In this document: positions 23,917 to 37,083 of the stretch, one piece after another | How positions within the stretch are numbered: position 1 is the first letter of the stretch | Layout of the letters: every line of letters begins with the position of its first letter | Source: Mytilus californianus | Taxonomy: Eukaryota; Mollusca; Bivalvia; Mytilida; Mytilidae | Assembly: GCF_021869535.1 (NCBI RefSeq) | Contig: NW_026262593.1 | Coordinates: 66,924,322-66,988,321, forward strand | Length of the DNA stretch: 64,000 nucleotides | Direction: 5' to 3' | Translations under genes and position numbers: made by a program | The notes under the pieces: model-generated | What the model saw: the letters and a program-made list of their open reading frames with translations, nothing else | Told to the model about the DNA's origin: nothing | Databases searched by the model: none

Positions 23917-26900
23917 GTGCTCAGTAATCCATAACCCAGATCAGTGCAATCTGTTCAATACTTAACTTTGGTTGCCCAGTATATAAGTTTTCTTGGGATA
24001 TATAGGATATACTTGTTTTTAGAGGATTCATGGGGTTCAGAACTCTATCATATCGTGCTTGGTCATGTATTTTTTTTTAGGTTATGTTCGGCCGTTTTCG
24101 TTATGTTGTCAATCAATAATTCCTAACCCAGATCTGTGCACTTTATGCAGTACTTAATTTTTGTTGCCCATTCCATTTGCTTTCTTATGTTATTCAGGAT
24201 GTACCTGTTATTAGGGGATTCTAGGACTAAAAACTCGATCATATCGTGATTGGTCATGTATTTTTTCTTTGGTAAGTTTGGTTGTTTTCGGTATGTTGGC
24301 GCTCAGTTATCCTTAACCCGGATCAGTGCACTCTGTTCAATAGTTAACTTTTGATGCCCAGTATATTAACTTTCTTGAGATATATAGGGTATACCTGTTT
24401 TTAGAGGATTCAAGGGTTAAAAACTCGATCATATAGTGCTTGGTCATGTATTTTTTCTTAGGTTATGTTCGGCCGTTTTCGGTATGTTGTCAATCAATAA
24501 TTCTTAACCAGGATCTGTGCACTTTAGTCACTACGTAACTTTCGTTGCCCATTCCGTTTGCTTTCTTATTTTATTCAGGATGTACCTGTTATTAGCGGAT
24601 TCTAGGGCTAAAAACTCGATCATATCGTGCTTGGTCATGTATTTTTTCTTTGGTAAGTTCGACCGTTTTCGGTATGTTGGCTCTCAGTAATCCTCATTCC
24701 GGATCAGTGCACTCTATTCAATACTAAAATTTTGTTGCTCAGTATATTAGATGTCTTGAGATATATAGGGTATACCTGTTTTTAGAGGATTCAAGGGAGC
24801 AAAACTCGATCATATCGTGCTTGGTCAGATATTTTTTTCGGTTAGGTTCGGCCGTTTTCGGTATGTTGTCAATCAATAATCCTTAACCTGGATCTGTGCA
24901 CTTTATGCAGTGCTTAACGTTTGTTGCCCAGTCCATTTGCTTTCTTATGATATATAGGATATACCTGTTTTTAGGGGATTCAAGGGCTAAAAACTCGATC
25001 ATATCGTGCATGGTCATGTATTTTTTCTTTGGTAAGTTTGGCTGTTTCCGGTATGTTGGCGCTCAGTTATCCTTAACCAGGAACTGTGCACTCTTTTTAA
25101 TACTTAACTTTTGTTGCCCAGTATATCAGTTTTCTTGGGTTATAAAGAGTTTACCTGTTTTTAGAGGATTCAAGGGTTCAAAACTCGATCATGTCGTTCT
25201 TTGTCATGTATTTACTCTTATGTTAGGTTCGGCCGTTTTCGGTATGTTGTCAATCAAGTATCCTTAACCCTGATCTGTGCACTTTATTCAGTACTTAACG
25301 TTTGTTGCCCAGTCCATTTGCTTTCTTAGGATATATAGGATATACCTGTTATAAGGGGATTCAAGGGCAAAAAACTCAATCTTATCGTGCTTGGTCATGT
25401 ATTTTTTCTTTGGTAAGTTTGACCGTTTTCGGTATGTTTGCGCTCAGTTATCATTAACCCGGATCAGTGCACTCTGTTCAGTATTAAACGTTTGTTGCCT
25501 AGTATATTAGCTTTCTTGGGATATATACGGTATACCTGTTTTTAGAGAATTCAAGGGTTCAAAACACGATCATATCGTGCTTGGTCATGTATTTTTTCTT
25601 ATGTTAGGTTCGGCCGTTTTCGTTATGTTGTCAATCAATAATCCTTAACCCGGATCTGTGCACTTTATTCCGTACTTAACTTCTGCTGCCCTGTCCATTT
25701 GCTTTCTTAGGATATATATAGGATATACCTGTTATTAAAGGATTCAAGAGCTGAAAACTCGATCACATCGTGCTTGGACATGTATTATTTCTTTTGGAAT
25801 TTTGGCCGTTTTCGATATGTTGGCGCTCAGTTCTCCTTAACCCGGACCAGTGCACTCTGTTCAATACTTAACATTTATTGCCCAGTATATTATCTTTCTT
25901 GGGATATATAGGGTATATCCGTTTTTAGAGGATTCAAGGGTTCAAAACTCGATCATATTGTACTTGGTCATGTATTTTTTTTAGGTTAGGTTCGGCCCTT
26001 TTCGGTATACTAGTATTGTCAATCAATAATCCCTAAACCGGATCTGTGCCCTTTATTTAGCACTTACCTTTTGTTGCCTAGTTCATTTGCTTTCTTAAGA
26101 TATGTAGGACATACCTGTTATTAGAGGGTTCAAGGGCTAAAAACTCGATCATATCGTGATTGGTCATGTAATTTTTCTTTGGTAAGTTTTGCCGTTTTCG
26201 GTATGTTGGCGCTCAGTTATCCTTAACCCGGATCATTGCACTCTGTTCAATACTTAACTTTTGTGGCCCAGTATATTAGATTTCTTGGGATATATAGGAT
26301 ATAACTGTTTTTAGATGATTCAAGGTTTCAAAACTCGATCACATCGTGCTTGGTCATGTATTTTTTCTTTGGTAAGTTGGCCGTTTTCGGTATGTTTGCG
26401 CTCAATAATCCTTATTCAGGAACTGTGCACTTTATTCAGTACTTAACTTCTATTGCCCAGTCGATTTGATCTTCGGATATATAGGATATACCTGTCATTA
26501 AGGGATTCAAGAGCTGTAAACTCGATCATATCGTGCTTGGACATGTAATTTTTCTTTTGGAATTTTGGCGGTTTTCGATATGTTGGCGCTCGGTTATCCT
26601 TAACCCAGATCAGTGCACTCTGTTAAATCCTTTACTTTTGTTGCTTTGTCCATTTGCTTTCTTCACGTATATAGGATATGCCTGTTATTAGGGTACTAAA
26701 GGTCTAAAAACTCGATCATATCGTGCTTGGTCGTGTATTTTTTCTTTGGTAAGTTTTGCCGTTTTCGGTATGTTGGTGCTCAGTAATCCTTAACCCGGAT
26801 CAGTGCAATCTGTTCAATACTAAACTTTTGTGGCCCAGTATATTAGATTTCTTGGGATATATAGGGTATACCTGTTTTTAGAGGATTCAAGGGTTGAGAA

Positions 26901-29444
26901 TTCGATCATATCGTGCTTGCCCATGTATTTTTTATTAGGTTAGGTTCGGCCGTTATCGATATGTTGTCAATCAATAATCCTTAATCGGGATCTGTACACT
27001 TTATTCAGTAGATAATTTCTACTGTCCATTCCATTTGCTTTCTTAGGATATATATAGAGATTATATACCTGTTATTAAGGGATTCAAGGGCTAAAAACTC
27101 GATCATATCGTGCTTGGTCATGTATTTTTTCTTTGGTGAGTTTGACCGTTTTCGATATGTTGGCGCTCAGTAATCCTTAACCCGGACCAGTGCACTCTGT
27201 TCAATACTTAACATTTATTGCCCAGTATATTAGCTTTCTTGGGATATATAGGGTATATCAGTTTTTTGAGGATTCAAGGGTTCAAAACTCGATCATATTG
27301 TGCTTGGTCATGTATTTTTTCTTAGGTTAGGTTCAGCCGTTTTCGATATGTTGCCAATCAATATTCCTAAACCCGGATCTGTACACTTTATTCAGTACTT
27401 AACTATTGTTGCCCATTTCATTTGCTTTATTAGGATATATAGGATATACATGTTATTAGGGGATTCAAGGTATAAAAACTCAATCATATCGTGCTTGGTC
27501 AGGTATTTTTTCTTAGGTTATGTTCGGCGATTTTCGGTATGTTGTCAATCAATTTTCCTTAACCCGGATCTGTGCAATTTATTCAGTGCTTAACTTTTGT
27601 TGCCGAATCCATTTGCTGTCTTAGGATATATAGGATATACCTGTTATTAGGGTATTCCAGGGCTAAAAACTAGATCATATCATGCTTGTTCATGTATTTT
27701 TTATTTGGTAAGTTCGACCGTTTTCGGTATGTTGGTGCTCAGTAATCCTTAACCCGGATCAGTGCACTCTATTCAATATTTTACTTTTTTTGCCCAGTAT
27801 ATTAGCTTTCAAGGGATATATACCTGTTTTAAGAGGATTCACGGGTGCAAAACTCGATCATATCGTGCTTAGTCATGTATTTTTTCTTAGGTTAGGTTCG
27901 GCCGTTTTCGGTATGTTGTCAATCAATATTCCTTAACCAGGATCTGTGCACTTAATTCAGTACTTAGCTGTTGATTCTAAGTCCATTTGCTCTCTAAGGA
28001 TATATAGGATATACCTGTTATTAGTGGATTCAAGGGCTAAAAACTCGATTATATCGTGCTTGGTCATGTATTTTCTCTTTGGTAAGTTCGACCGTTTTCG
28101 GTATGTTGGTGCTGAGTAATCCCTAACCCAGATCAGTGCACTCTGTTCAATACTTAACTTTTGTTGCCCAGTATATTAGCTTTCTTGGTATATATATGGG
28201 TTTACCTGTTTTTAGGGGATTCACGGGTGCAAAACTCGATCATGTCGTGCTTGGTCATATGTATTTTTTCTTAGGTTTGGTTTGGCCGTTTTCGGTATGT
28301 TGTCAATCAATAATCCTTAACCCGGATCTGTGCACTTTATTTAGTACTTAACTTTTGTTTATTAGTCCATTTGCTTTTTTAGGATATATAGGATATACCT
28401 GTTTTTAGTGGATTCAAGGGCTAAAAACTCGATTATATCGTGCTTGGTGATGTATTTTTTCTTTGGTAAGTTCGACCGCTTTCGGTATGTTGGTGCTCAG
28501 TAATCCATAACCCAGATCAGTGCAATCTGTTCAATACTTAACTTTGGTTGCCCAGTATATTAGTTTTCTTGGGATATATAGGATATACTTGTTTTTAGAG
28601 GATTCATGGGGTTCAGAACTCTATCATATCGTGTTTGGTCATGTATTTTTTCTTAGGTTATGTTCGGCCGTTTTCGTTATGTTGTCAATCAATAATTCCT
28701 AACCCAGATCTGTGCACTTTATGCAGTACTTAATTTTTGTTGCCCATTCCATTTGCTTTCTTATGTTATTCAGGATGTACCTGTTATTAGGGGATTCTAG
28801 GACTAAAAACTCGATCATATCGTGATTGGTCATGTATTTTTTCTTTGGTAAGTTTGGTTGCTTTCGGTATGTTGGCGCTCAGTTATCCTTAACCCGGATC
28901 AGTGCACTCTGTTCAATAGTTAACTTTTGATGCCCAGTATATTAACTTTCTTGAGATATATAGGGTATACCTGTTTTTAGAGGATTCAAGGGTTAAAAAC
29001 TCGATCATATCGTGCTTGGTCATGTATTTTTTCTTAGGTTATGTTCGGCCGTTTTCGGTATGTTGTCAATCAATAATTCTTAACCAGGATCTGTGCACTT
29101 TAGTCACTACGTAACTTTCGTTGCCCATTCCGTTTGCTTTCTTATTTTATTCAGGATGTACCTGTTATTAGGGGATTCTAGGGCTAAAAACTCGATCATA
29201 TCGTGCTTGGTCATGTATTTTTTCTTTGGTAAGTTCGACCGTTTTCGGTATGTTGGCTCTCAGTAATCCTCATTCCGGATCAGTGCACTCTATTCAATAC
29301 TAAAATTTTGTTGCTCAGTATATTAGATGTCTTGAGATATATAGGGTATACCTGTTTTTAGAGGATTCAAGGGAGCAAAACTCGATCATATCGTGCTTGG
29401 TCAGATATTTTTTTCGGTTAGGTTCGGCCGTTTTCGGTATGTTG

Positions 29445-29634
29445 TCAATCAATAATCCTTAACCCGGATCTGTGCACTTTATTTAGTACTTAACTTTTGT
29501 TTATTAGTCCATTTGCTTTCTTATGATATATAGGATATACCTGTTTTTAGGGGATTCAAGGGCTAAAAACTCGATCATATCGTGCATGGTCATGTATTTT
29601 TTCTTTGGTAAGTTTGGCTGTTTCCGGTATGTTG
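29445..29634 (+). repeat. M13 with M7-like head patch
   Basis: Preceded by M12 and followed by M14 as a normal M13 would be, but from about 29462 to 29515 it matches M7 (cccggatctg, ctttatttagtacttaac, tttgtttattagtcc) before returning to M13 at cttatgatatatagg. This looks like a short conversion tract. The same patch is present in the duplicate at 33839-34028. Confidence 0.82.
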
Positions 29635-30398
29635 GCGCTCAGTTATCCTTAACCAGGAACTGTGCACTCTTTTCAATACTTAACTTTTGTGGCCCAGTAT
29701 ATCAGTGTTCTTGGGTTATAAAGAGTTTACCTGTTTTTAGAGGATTCAAGGGTTCAAAACTCGATCATGTCGTTCTTTGTCAGGTATTTACTCTTATGTT
29801 AGGTTCGGCCGTTTTCGGTATGTTGTCAATCAAGTATCCTTAACCCTGATCTGTGCACTTTATTCAGTACTTAACGTTTGTTGCCCAGTCCATTTGCTTT
29901 CTTAGGATATATAGGATATACCTGTTATAAGGGGATTCAAGGGCAAAAAACTCAATCTTATCGTGCTTGGTCATGTATTTTTTCTTTGGTAAGTTTGACC
30001 GTTCTCGGTATGTTTGCGCTCAGTTATCATTAACCCGGATCAGTGCACTCTGTTCAGTATTAAACGTTTGTTGCCTTGTATATTAGCTTTCTTGGAATAT
30101 ATAGGGTATACCTGTTTTTTGAGAATTCAAGGGTTCAAAACACGATCATATCGTGCTTGGTCATGTATTTTTTCTTATGTTAGGTTCGGCCGTTTTCGTT
30201 ATGTTGTCAATCAATAATCCTTAACCCGGATCTGTGCACTTTATTCCGTACTTAACTTCTGCTGCCCTGACCATTTGCTTTCTTAGGATATATATAGGAT
30301 ATACCTGTTATTAAAGGATTCAAGGGCTGAAAACTCGATCACATCGTGCTTGGACATGTATTATTTCTTTTGGAATTTTGGCCGTTTTCGATATATTG

Positions 30399-31353
30399 GC
30401 GCTCAGTTCTCCTTAACCCGGACCAGTGCACTCTGTTCAATACTTAACATTTATTGCCCAGTATATTATCTTTCTTGGGATATATAGGGTATATCCGTTT
30501 TTAGAGGATTCAAGGGTTCAAAACTCGATCATATTGTACTTGGTCATGTATTTTTCTTAGGTTAGGTTCGGCCCTTTTCGGTATACTAGTATTGTCAATC
30601 AATAATCCCTAAACCGGATCTGTGCCCTTTATTCAGCACTTACCTTTTGTTGCCTCGTTCATTTGCTTTCTTAAGATATGTAGGACATACCTGTTATTAG
30701 AGGGTTCAAGGGCTAAAAACTCGATCATATCGTGATTGGTCATGTAATTTTTCTTTGGTAAGTTTTGCCGTTTTCGGTATGTTGGCGCTCAGTTATCCTT
30801 AACCCGGATCATTGCACTCTGTTCAATACTTAACTTTTGTGGCCCAGTATATTAGATTTCTTGGGATATATAGGATATAACTGTTTTTAGATGATTCAAG
30901 GTTTCAAAACTCGATCACATCGTGCTTGGTCATGTATTTTTTCTTTGGTAAGTTGGCCGTTTTCGGTATGTTGGTGCTCAATAATCCTTATTCAGGAACT
31001 GTGCACTTTATTCAGTACTTAACTTCTATTGCCCAGTCGATTTGCCTTCTTAGGATATATAGGATATACCTGTCATTAGGGGATTCAAGAGCTGTAAACT
31101 CGATCATATCGTGCTTGGACATGTAATTTTTCTTTTGGAATTTTGGCGGTTTTCGATATGTTGGCGCTCGGTTATCCTTAACCCAGATCAGTGCACTCTG
31201 TTAAATCCTTTACTTTTGTTGCTTTGTCCATTTGCTTTCTTCACGTTTAGAGGATATGCCTGTTAGTAGGGTACTAAAGGTCTAAAAACTCGATGATATC
31301 GTGCTTGGTCGTGTATTTTTTCTTTGGTAAGTTTTGCCGTTTTCGGTATGTTG
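30399..31353 (+). repeat. 955-bp 5-mer duplication M18-M22, first pair (left member)
   Basis: M18-M22 is followed by an M23/M18 hybrid (31354-31549) that restarts M18 at aacatttattgccc, then M19-M22 again. Monomer starts repeat at +955. Confidence 0.88.
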
Positions 31354-32499
31354 GTGCTCAGTAATCCTTAACCCGGATCAGTGCAGTCTGTTCAATACTT
31401 AACATTTATTGCCCAGTATATTATCTTTCTTGGGATATATAGGGTATATCCGTTTTTAGAGGATTCAAGGGTTCAAAACTCGATCATATTGTACTTGGTC
31501 ATGTATTTTTCTTAGGTTAGGTTCGGCCCTTTTCGGTATACTAGTATTGTCAATCAATAATCCCTAAACCGGATCTGTGCCCTTTATTCAGCACTTACCT
31601 TTTGTTGCCTAGTTCATTTGCTTTCTTCAGATATGTAGGACATACCTGTTATTAGAGGGTTCAAGGGCTAAAAACTCGATCATATCGTGATTGGTCATGT
31701 AATTTTTCTTTGGTAAGTTTTGCCGTTTTCGGTATGTTGGCGCTCAGTTATCCTTAACCCGGATCATTGCACTCTGTTCAATACTTAACTTTTGTGGCCC
31801 AGTATATTAGATTTCTTGGGATATATAGGATATAACTGTTTTTAGATGATTCAAGGTTTCAAAACTCGATCACATCGTGCTTGGTCATGTATTTTTTCTT
31901 TGGTAAGTTGGCCGTTTTCGGTATGTTGGCGCTCAGTAATCCTTATTCAGGAACTGTGCACTTTATTCAGTATTTAACTTCTATTGCCCAGTCGATTTGC
32001 CTTCTTAGGATATATAGGATATACCTGTCATTAGGGGATTCAAGAGCTGTAAACTCGATCATATCGTGCTTGGACATGTAATTTTTCTTTTGGAATTTTG
32101 GCGGTTTTCGATATGTTGGCGCTCGGTTATCCTTAACCCAGATCAGTGCACTCTGTTAAATCCTTTACTTTTGTTGCTTTGTCCATTTGCTTTCTTCACG
32201 TATAGAGGATATGCCTGTTATTAGGGTACTAGAGGTCTAAAAACTCGATGATATCGTGCTTGGTGATGTATTTTTTCTTTGGTAAGTTTTGCTGTTTTCG
32301 GTATGTTGGTGCTCAGTAATCCTTAACCCGGATCAGTGCAGTCTGTTCAATACTAAACTTTTGTGGCCCAGTATATTAGATTTCTTGGGATATATAGGGT
32401 ATACCTGTTTTTAGAGGATTCAAGGGTTGAGAATTCGATCATATCGTGCTTGCCCATGTATTTTTTCTTAGGTTAGGTTCGGCCGTTATCGATATGTTG

Positions 32500-32696
32500 T
32501 CAATCAATAATCCTTAATCGGGATCTGTACACTTTATTCAGTAGATAACTTCTACTGTTCATTCCATTTGCTTTCTTAGGATATATATAGAGATTATATA
32601 CCTGTTATTAAGGGATTCAAGGGCTAAAAACTCGATCATATCGTGCTTGGTCATGTATTTTTTCTTTGGTTAGGTTCGGCCGTTTTCGGTATGTTG
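32500..32696 (+). repeat. Hybrid monomer M24/M4 (boundary of the large duplication)
   Basis: M24 up to ttttctttggt, then an A-type tail (taggttcggccgttttcgg) leading to M5 instead of M1. It marks the joint between blocks IV and V. Confidence 0.83.
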
Positions 32697-35600
32697 TCAA
32701 TCAATATTCCTTAACCAGGATCTGTGCACTTAATTCAGTACTTAGCTGTTGATTCTCAGTCCATTTGCTCTCTAAGGATATATAGGATATACCTGTTATT
32801 AATGGATTCAAGGGCTAAAAACTCGATTATATCGTGCTTGGTCATGTATTTTTTCTTTGGTAAGTTCGACCGCTTTCGGTATGTTGGTGCTCAGTAATCC
32901 ATAACCCAGATCAGTGCAATCTGTTCAATACTTAACTTTGGTTGCCCAGTATATTAGTTTTCTTGGGATATATAGGATATACTTGTTTTTAGAGGATTCA
33001 TGGGGTTCAGAACTCTATCATATCGTGTTTGGTCATGTATTTTTTCTTAGGTTATGTTCGGCCGTTTTCGTTATGTTGTCAATCAATAATTCCTAACCCA
33101 GATCTGTGCACTTTATGCAGTACTTAATTTTTGTTGCCCATTCCATTTGCTTTCTTATGTTATTCAGGATGTACCTGTTATTAGGGGATTCTAGGACTAA
33201 AAACTCGATCATATCGTGATTGGTCATGTATTTTTTCTTTGGTAAGTTTGGTTGCTTTCGGTATGTTGGCGCTCAGTTATCCTTAACCCGGATCAGTGCA
33301 CTCTGTTCAATAGTTAACTTTTGATGCCCAGTATATTAACTTTCTTGAGATATATAGGGTATACCTGTTTTTAGAGGATTCAAGGGTTAAAAACTCGATC
33401 ATATCGTGCTTGGTCATGTATTTTTTCTTAGGTTATGTTCGGCCGTTTTCGGTATGTTGTCAATCAATAATTCTTAACCAGGATCTGTGCACTTTAGTCA
33501 CTACGTAACTTTCGTTGCCCATTCCGTTTGCTTTCTTATTCTATTCAGGATGTACCTGTTATTAGGGGATTCTAGGGCTAAAAACTCGATCATATCGTGC
33601 TTGGTCATGTATTTTTTCTTTGGTAAGTTCGACCGTTTTCGGTATGTTGGCTCTCAGTAATCCTCATTCCGGATCAGTGCACTCTATTCAATACTAAAAT
33701 TTTGTTGCTCAGTATATTAGATGTCTTGAGATATATAGGGTATACCTGTTTTTAGAGGATTCAAGGGAGCAAAACTCGATCATATCGTGCTTGGTCAGAT
33801 ATTTTTTTCGGTTAGGTTCGGCCGTTTTCGGTATGTTGTCAATCAATAATCCTTAACCCGGATCTGTGCACTTTATTTAGTACTTAACTTTTGTTTATTA
33901 GTCCATTTGCTTTCTTATGATATATAGGATATACCTGTTTTTAGGGGATTCAAGGGCTAAAAACTCGATCATATCGTGCATGGTCATGTATTTTTTCTTT
34001 GGTAAGTTTGGCTGTTTCCGGTATGTTGGCGCTCAGTTATCCTTAACCAGGAACTGTGCACTCTTTTCAATACTTAACTTTTGTTGCCCAGTATATCAGT
34101 GTTCTTGGGTTATAAAGAGTTTACCTGTTTTTAGAGGATTCAAGGGTTCAAAAACTCGATCATGTCGTTCTTTGTCATGTATTTACTCTTTTGTTAGGTT
34201 CGGCCGTTTTCGGTATGTTGTCAATCAAGTATCCTTAACCCTGATCTGTGCACTTTATTCAGTACTTAACGTTTGTTGCCCAGTCCATTTACTTTCTTAG
34301 GATATATAGGATATACCTGTTATAAGGGGATTCAAGGGCAAAAAACTCAATCTTATCGTGCTTGGTCATGTATTTTTTCTTTGGTAAGTTTGACCGTTCT
34401 CGGTATGTTTGCGCTCAGTTATCATTAACCCGGATCAGTGCACTCTGTTCAGTATTAAACGTTTGTTGCCTTGTATATTAGCTTTCTTGGGATATATAGG
34501 GTATACCTGTTTTTAGAGAATTCAAGGGTTCAAAACACGATCATATCGTGCTTGGTCATGTATTTTTTCTTATGTTAGGTTTGGCCGTTTTCGTTATGTT
34601 GTCAATCAATAATCCTTAACCCGGATCTGTGCACTTTATTCCGTACTTAACTTCTGCTGCCCTGACCATTTGCTTTCTTAGGATATATATAGGATATACC
34701 TGTTATTAAAGGATTCAAGGGCTGAAAACTCGATCACATCGTGCTTGGACATGTATTATTTCTTTTGGAATTTTGGCCGTTTTCGATATATTGGCGCTCA
34801 GTTCTCCTTAACCCGGACCAGTGCACTCTGTTCAATACTTAACATTTATTGCCCAGTATATTATCTTTCTTGGGATATATAGGGTATATCCGTTTTTAGA
34901 GGATTCAAGGGTTCAAAACTCGATCATATTGTACTTGGTCATGTATTTTTCTTAGGTTAGGTTCGGCCCTTTTCGGTATACTAGTATTGTCAATCAATAA
35001 TCCCTAAACCGGATCTGTGCCCTTTATTCAGCACTTACCTTTTGTTGCCTAGTTCATTTGCTTTCTTAAGATATGTAGGACATACCTGTTATTAGAGGGT
35101 TCAAGGGCTAAAAACTCTATCATATCGTGATTGGTCATGTAATTTTTCTTTGGTAAGTTTTGCCGTTTTCGGTATGTTGGCGCTCAGTTATCCTTAACCC
35201 GGATCATTGCACTCTGTTCAATACTTAACTTTTGTGGCCCAGTATATTAGATTTCTTGGGATATATAGGATATAACTGTTTTTAGATGATTCAAGGTTTC
35301 AAAACTCGATCACATCGTGCTTGGTCATGTATTTTTTCTTTGGTAAGTTGGCCGTTTTCGGTATGTTGGCGCTCAATAATCCTTATTCAGGAACTGTGCA
35401 CTTTATTCAGTACTTAACTTCTATTGCCCAGTCGATTTGCCTTCTTAGGATATATAGGATATACCTGTCATTAGGGGATTCAAGAGCTGTAAACTCGATC
35501 ATATCGTGCTTGGACATGTAATTTTTCTTTTGGAATTTTGGCGGTTTTCGATATGTTGGCGCTCGGTTATCCTTAACCCAGATCAGTGCACTCTGTTAAA

Positions 35601-37083
35601 TCCTTTACTTTTGTTGCTTTGTCCATTTGCTTTCTTCACGTTTAGAGGATATGCCTGTTAGTAGGGTACTAAAGGTCTAAAAACTCGATGATATCGTGCT
35701 TGGTCGTGTATTTTTTCTTTGGTAAGTTTTGCCGTTTTCGGTATGTTGGTGCTCAATAATCCTTAACCCGGATCAGTGCAGTCTGTTCAATACTTAACAT
35801 TTATTGCCCAGTATATTATCTTTCTTGGGATATATAGGGTATATCCGTTTTTAGAGGATTCAAGGGTTCAAAACTCGATCATATTGTACTTGGTCATGTA
35901 TTTTTCTTAGGTTAGGTTCGGCCCTTTTCGGTATACTAGTATTGTCAATCAATAATCCCTAAACCGGATCTGTGCCCTTTATTCAGCACTTACCTTTTGT
36001 TGCCTAGTTCATTTGCTTTCTTAAGATATGTAGGACATACCTGTTATTAGAGGGTTCAAGGGCTAAAAACTCGATCATATCGTGATTGGTCATGTAATTT
36101 TTCTTTGGTAAGTTTTGCCGTTTTCGGTATGTTGGCGCTCAGTTATCCTTAACCCGGATCATTGCACTCTGTTCAATACTTAACTTTTGTGGCCCAGTAT
36201 ATTAGATTTCTTGGGATATATAGGATATAACTGTTTTTAGATGATTCAAGGTTTCAAAACTCGATCACATCGTGCTTGTTCATGTATTTTTTCTTTGGTA
36301 AGTTGGCCGTTTTCGGTATGTTGGCGCTCAGTAATCCTTATTCAGGAACTGTGCACTTTATTCAGTATTTAACTTCTATTGCCCAGTCGATTTGCCTTCT
36401 TAGGATATATAGGATATACCTGTCATTAGGGGATTCAAGAGCTGTAAACTCGATCATATCGTGCTTGGACATGTAATTTTTCTTTTGGAATTTTGGCGGT
36501 TCTCGATATGTTGGCGCTCGGTTATCCTTAACCCAGATCAGTGCACTCTGTTAAATCCTTTACTTTTGTTGCTTTGTCCATTTTCTTTCTTCACGTATAG
36601 AAGATATGCCTGTTATTAGGGTACTAGAGGTCTAAAAACTCGATGATATCGTGCTTGGTGATGTATTTTTTCTTTGGTAAGTTTTGCTGTTTGCGGTATG
36701 TTGGTGCTCAGTAATCCTTAACCCGGATCAGTGCAGTCTGTTCAATACTAAACTTTTGTGGCCCAGTATATTAGATTTCTTGGGATATATAGGGTATACC
36801 TGTTTTTAGAGGATTCAAGGGTTGAGAATTCGATCATATCGTGCTTGCCCATGTATTTTTTCTTAGGTTAGGTTCGGCCGTTATCGATATGTTGTCAATC
36901 AATAATCCTTAATCGGGATCTGTACACTTTATTCAGTAGATAACTACTACTGTCCATTCCATTTGCTTTCTTAGGATATATATATGTACCTGTTATTAAG
37001 GGATTCAAGGGCTAAAAACTCGATCATATCGTGCTTGGTCATGTATTTTTTCTTTGGTGAGTTTGACCGTTTTCGGTATGTTG
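32697..37083 (+). repeat. HOR block V (23 monomers, 4387 bp), duplicate of most of block IV
   Basis: It starts with an M5/M7 hybrid and then repeats the M8-to-M24 order of block IV, including the M7-like patch in M13 and the duplicated M18-M22. The offset is 4394 bp, becoming 4395 after one extra A near 34150. It lacks M1-M4. The last M24 has lost several bases in its gatatatat region, giving 189 bp instead of 196. Confidence 0.88.
34794..35748 (+). repeat. 955-bp 5-mer duplication M18-M22, second pair (left member)
   Basis: Same duplication with the same M23/M18 joint (35749) in block V. Its presence in both halves of the 4.39-kb duplication shows that it is the older of the two events. Confidence 0.88.

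Larger units (their letters stand above)
16878..27162 (+). repeat. Rearranged HOR block III (54 monomers, 10285 bp)
   Basis: It opens with an M1/M10 hybrid, so M2-M9 of a normal HOR are skipped. Then come M11, M4-M10, M11/M9, M6, M5/M4, M5, M11, M12/M4, followed by a second copy of the M5-to-M5/M4 run offset by 2283 bp. An M5/M17 hybrid (21439) leads to M18-M20, an M21/M5 hybrid (22205), M6, M7, a 6-mer M8 M9 M4 M5 M6 M7 (22778-23916), and then a regular M8-M24 to 27162. At least seven hybrid joins are visible, all in register. Confidence 0.83.
27163..32696 (+). repeat. HOR block IV (29 monomers, 5534 bp)
   Basis: Order: M1-M12 with only one M4-M11 block, an M13 with an M7-like head patch (29445), M14-M22, an M23/M18 hybrid (31354), M19-M23 and an M24/M4 hybrid (32500-32696). 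Loss of one M4-M11 block is almost balanced by duplication of M18-M22, so overall length stays close to the standard HOR. Confidence 0.87.
28493..36894 (+). repeat. Large segmental duplication within the array, offset ~4394 bp
   Basis: M8 at 28493 to M23 ending 32499 corresponds to 32887-36894 at +4394/4395. Shared private features: the M7-like patch in M13, atcagtgttcttggg in M14, gaccgttctcgg before M16, the gatatattggcgctc end of M17, and the nested 955-bp duplication. Confidence 0.9.
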
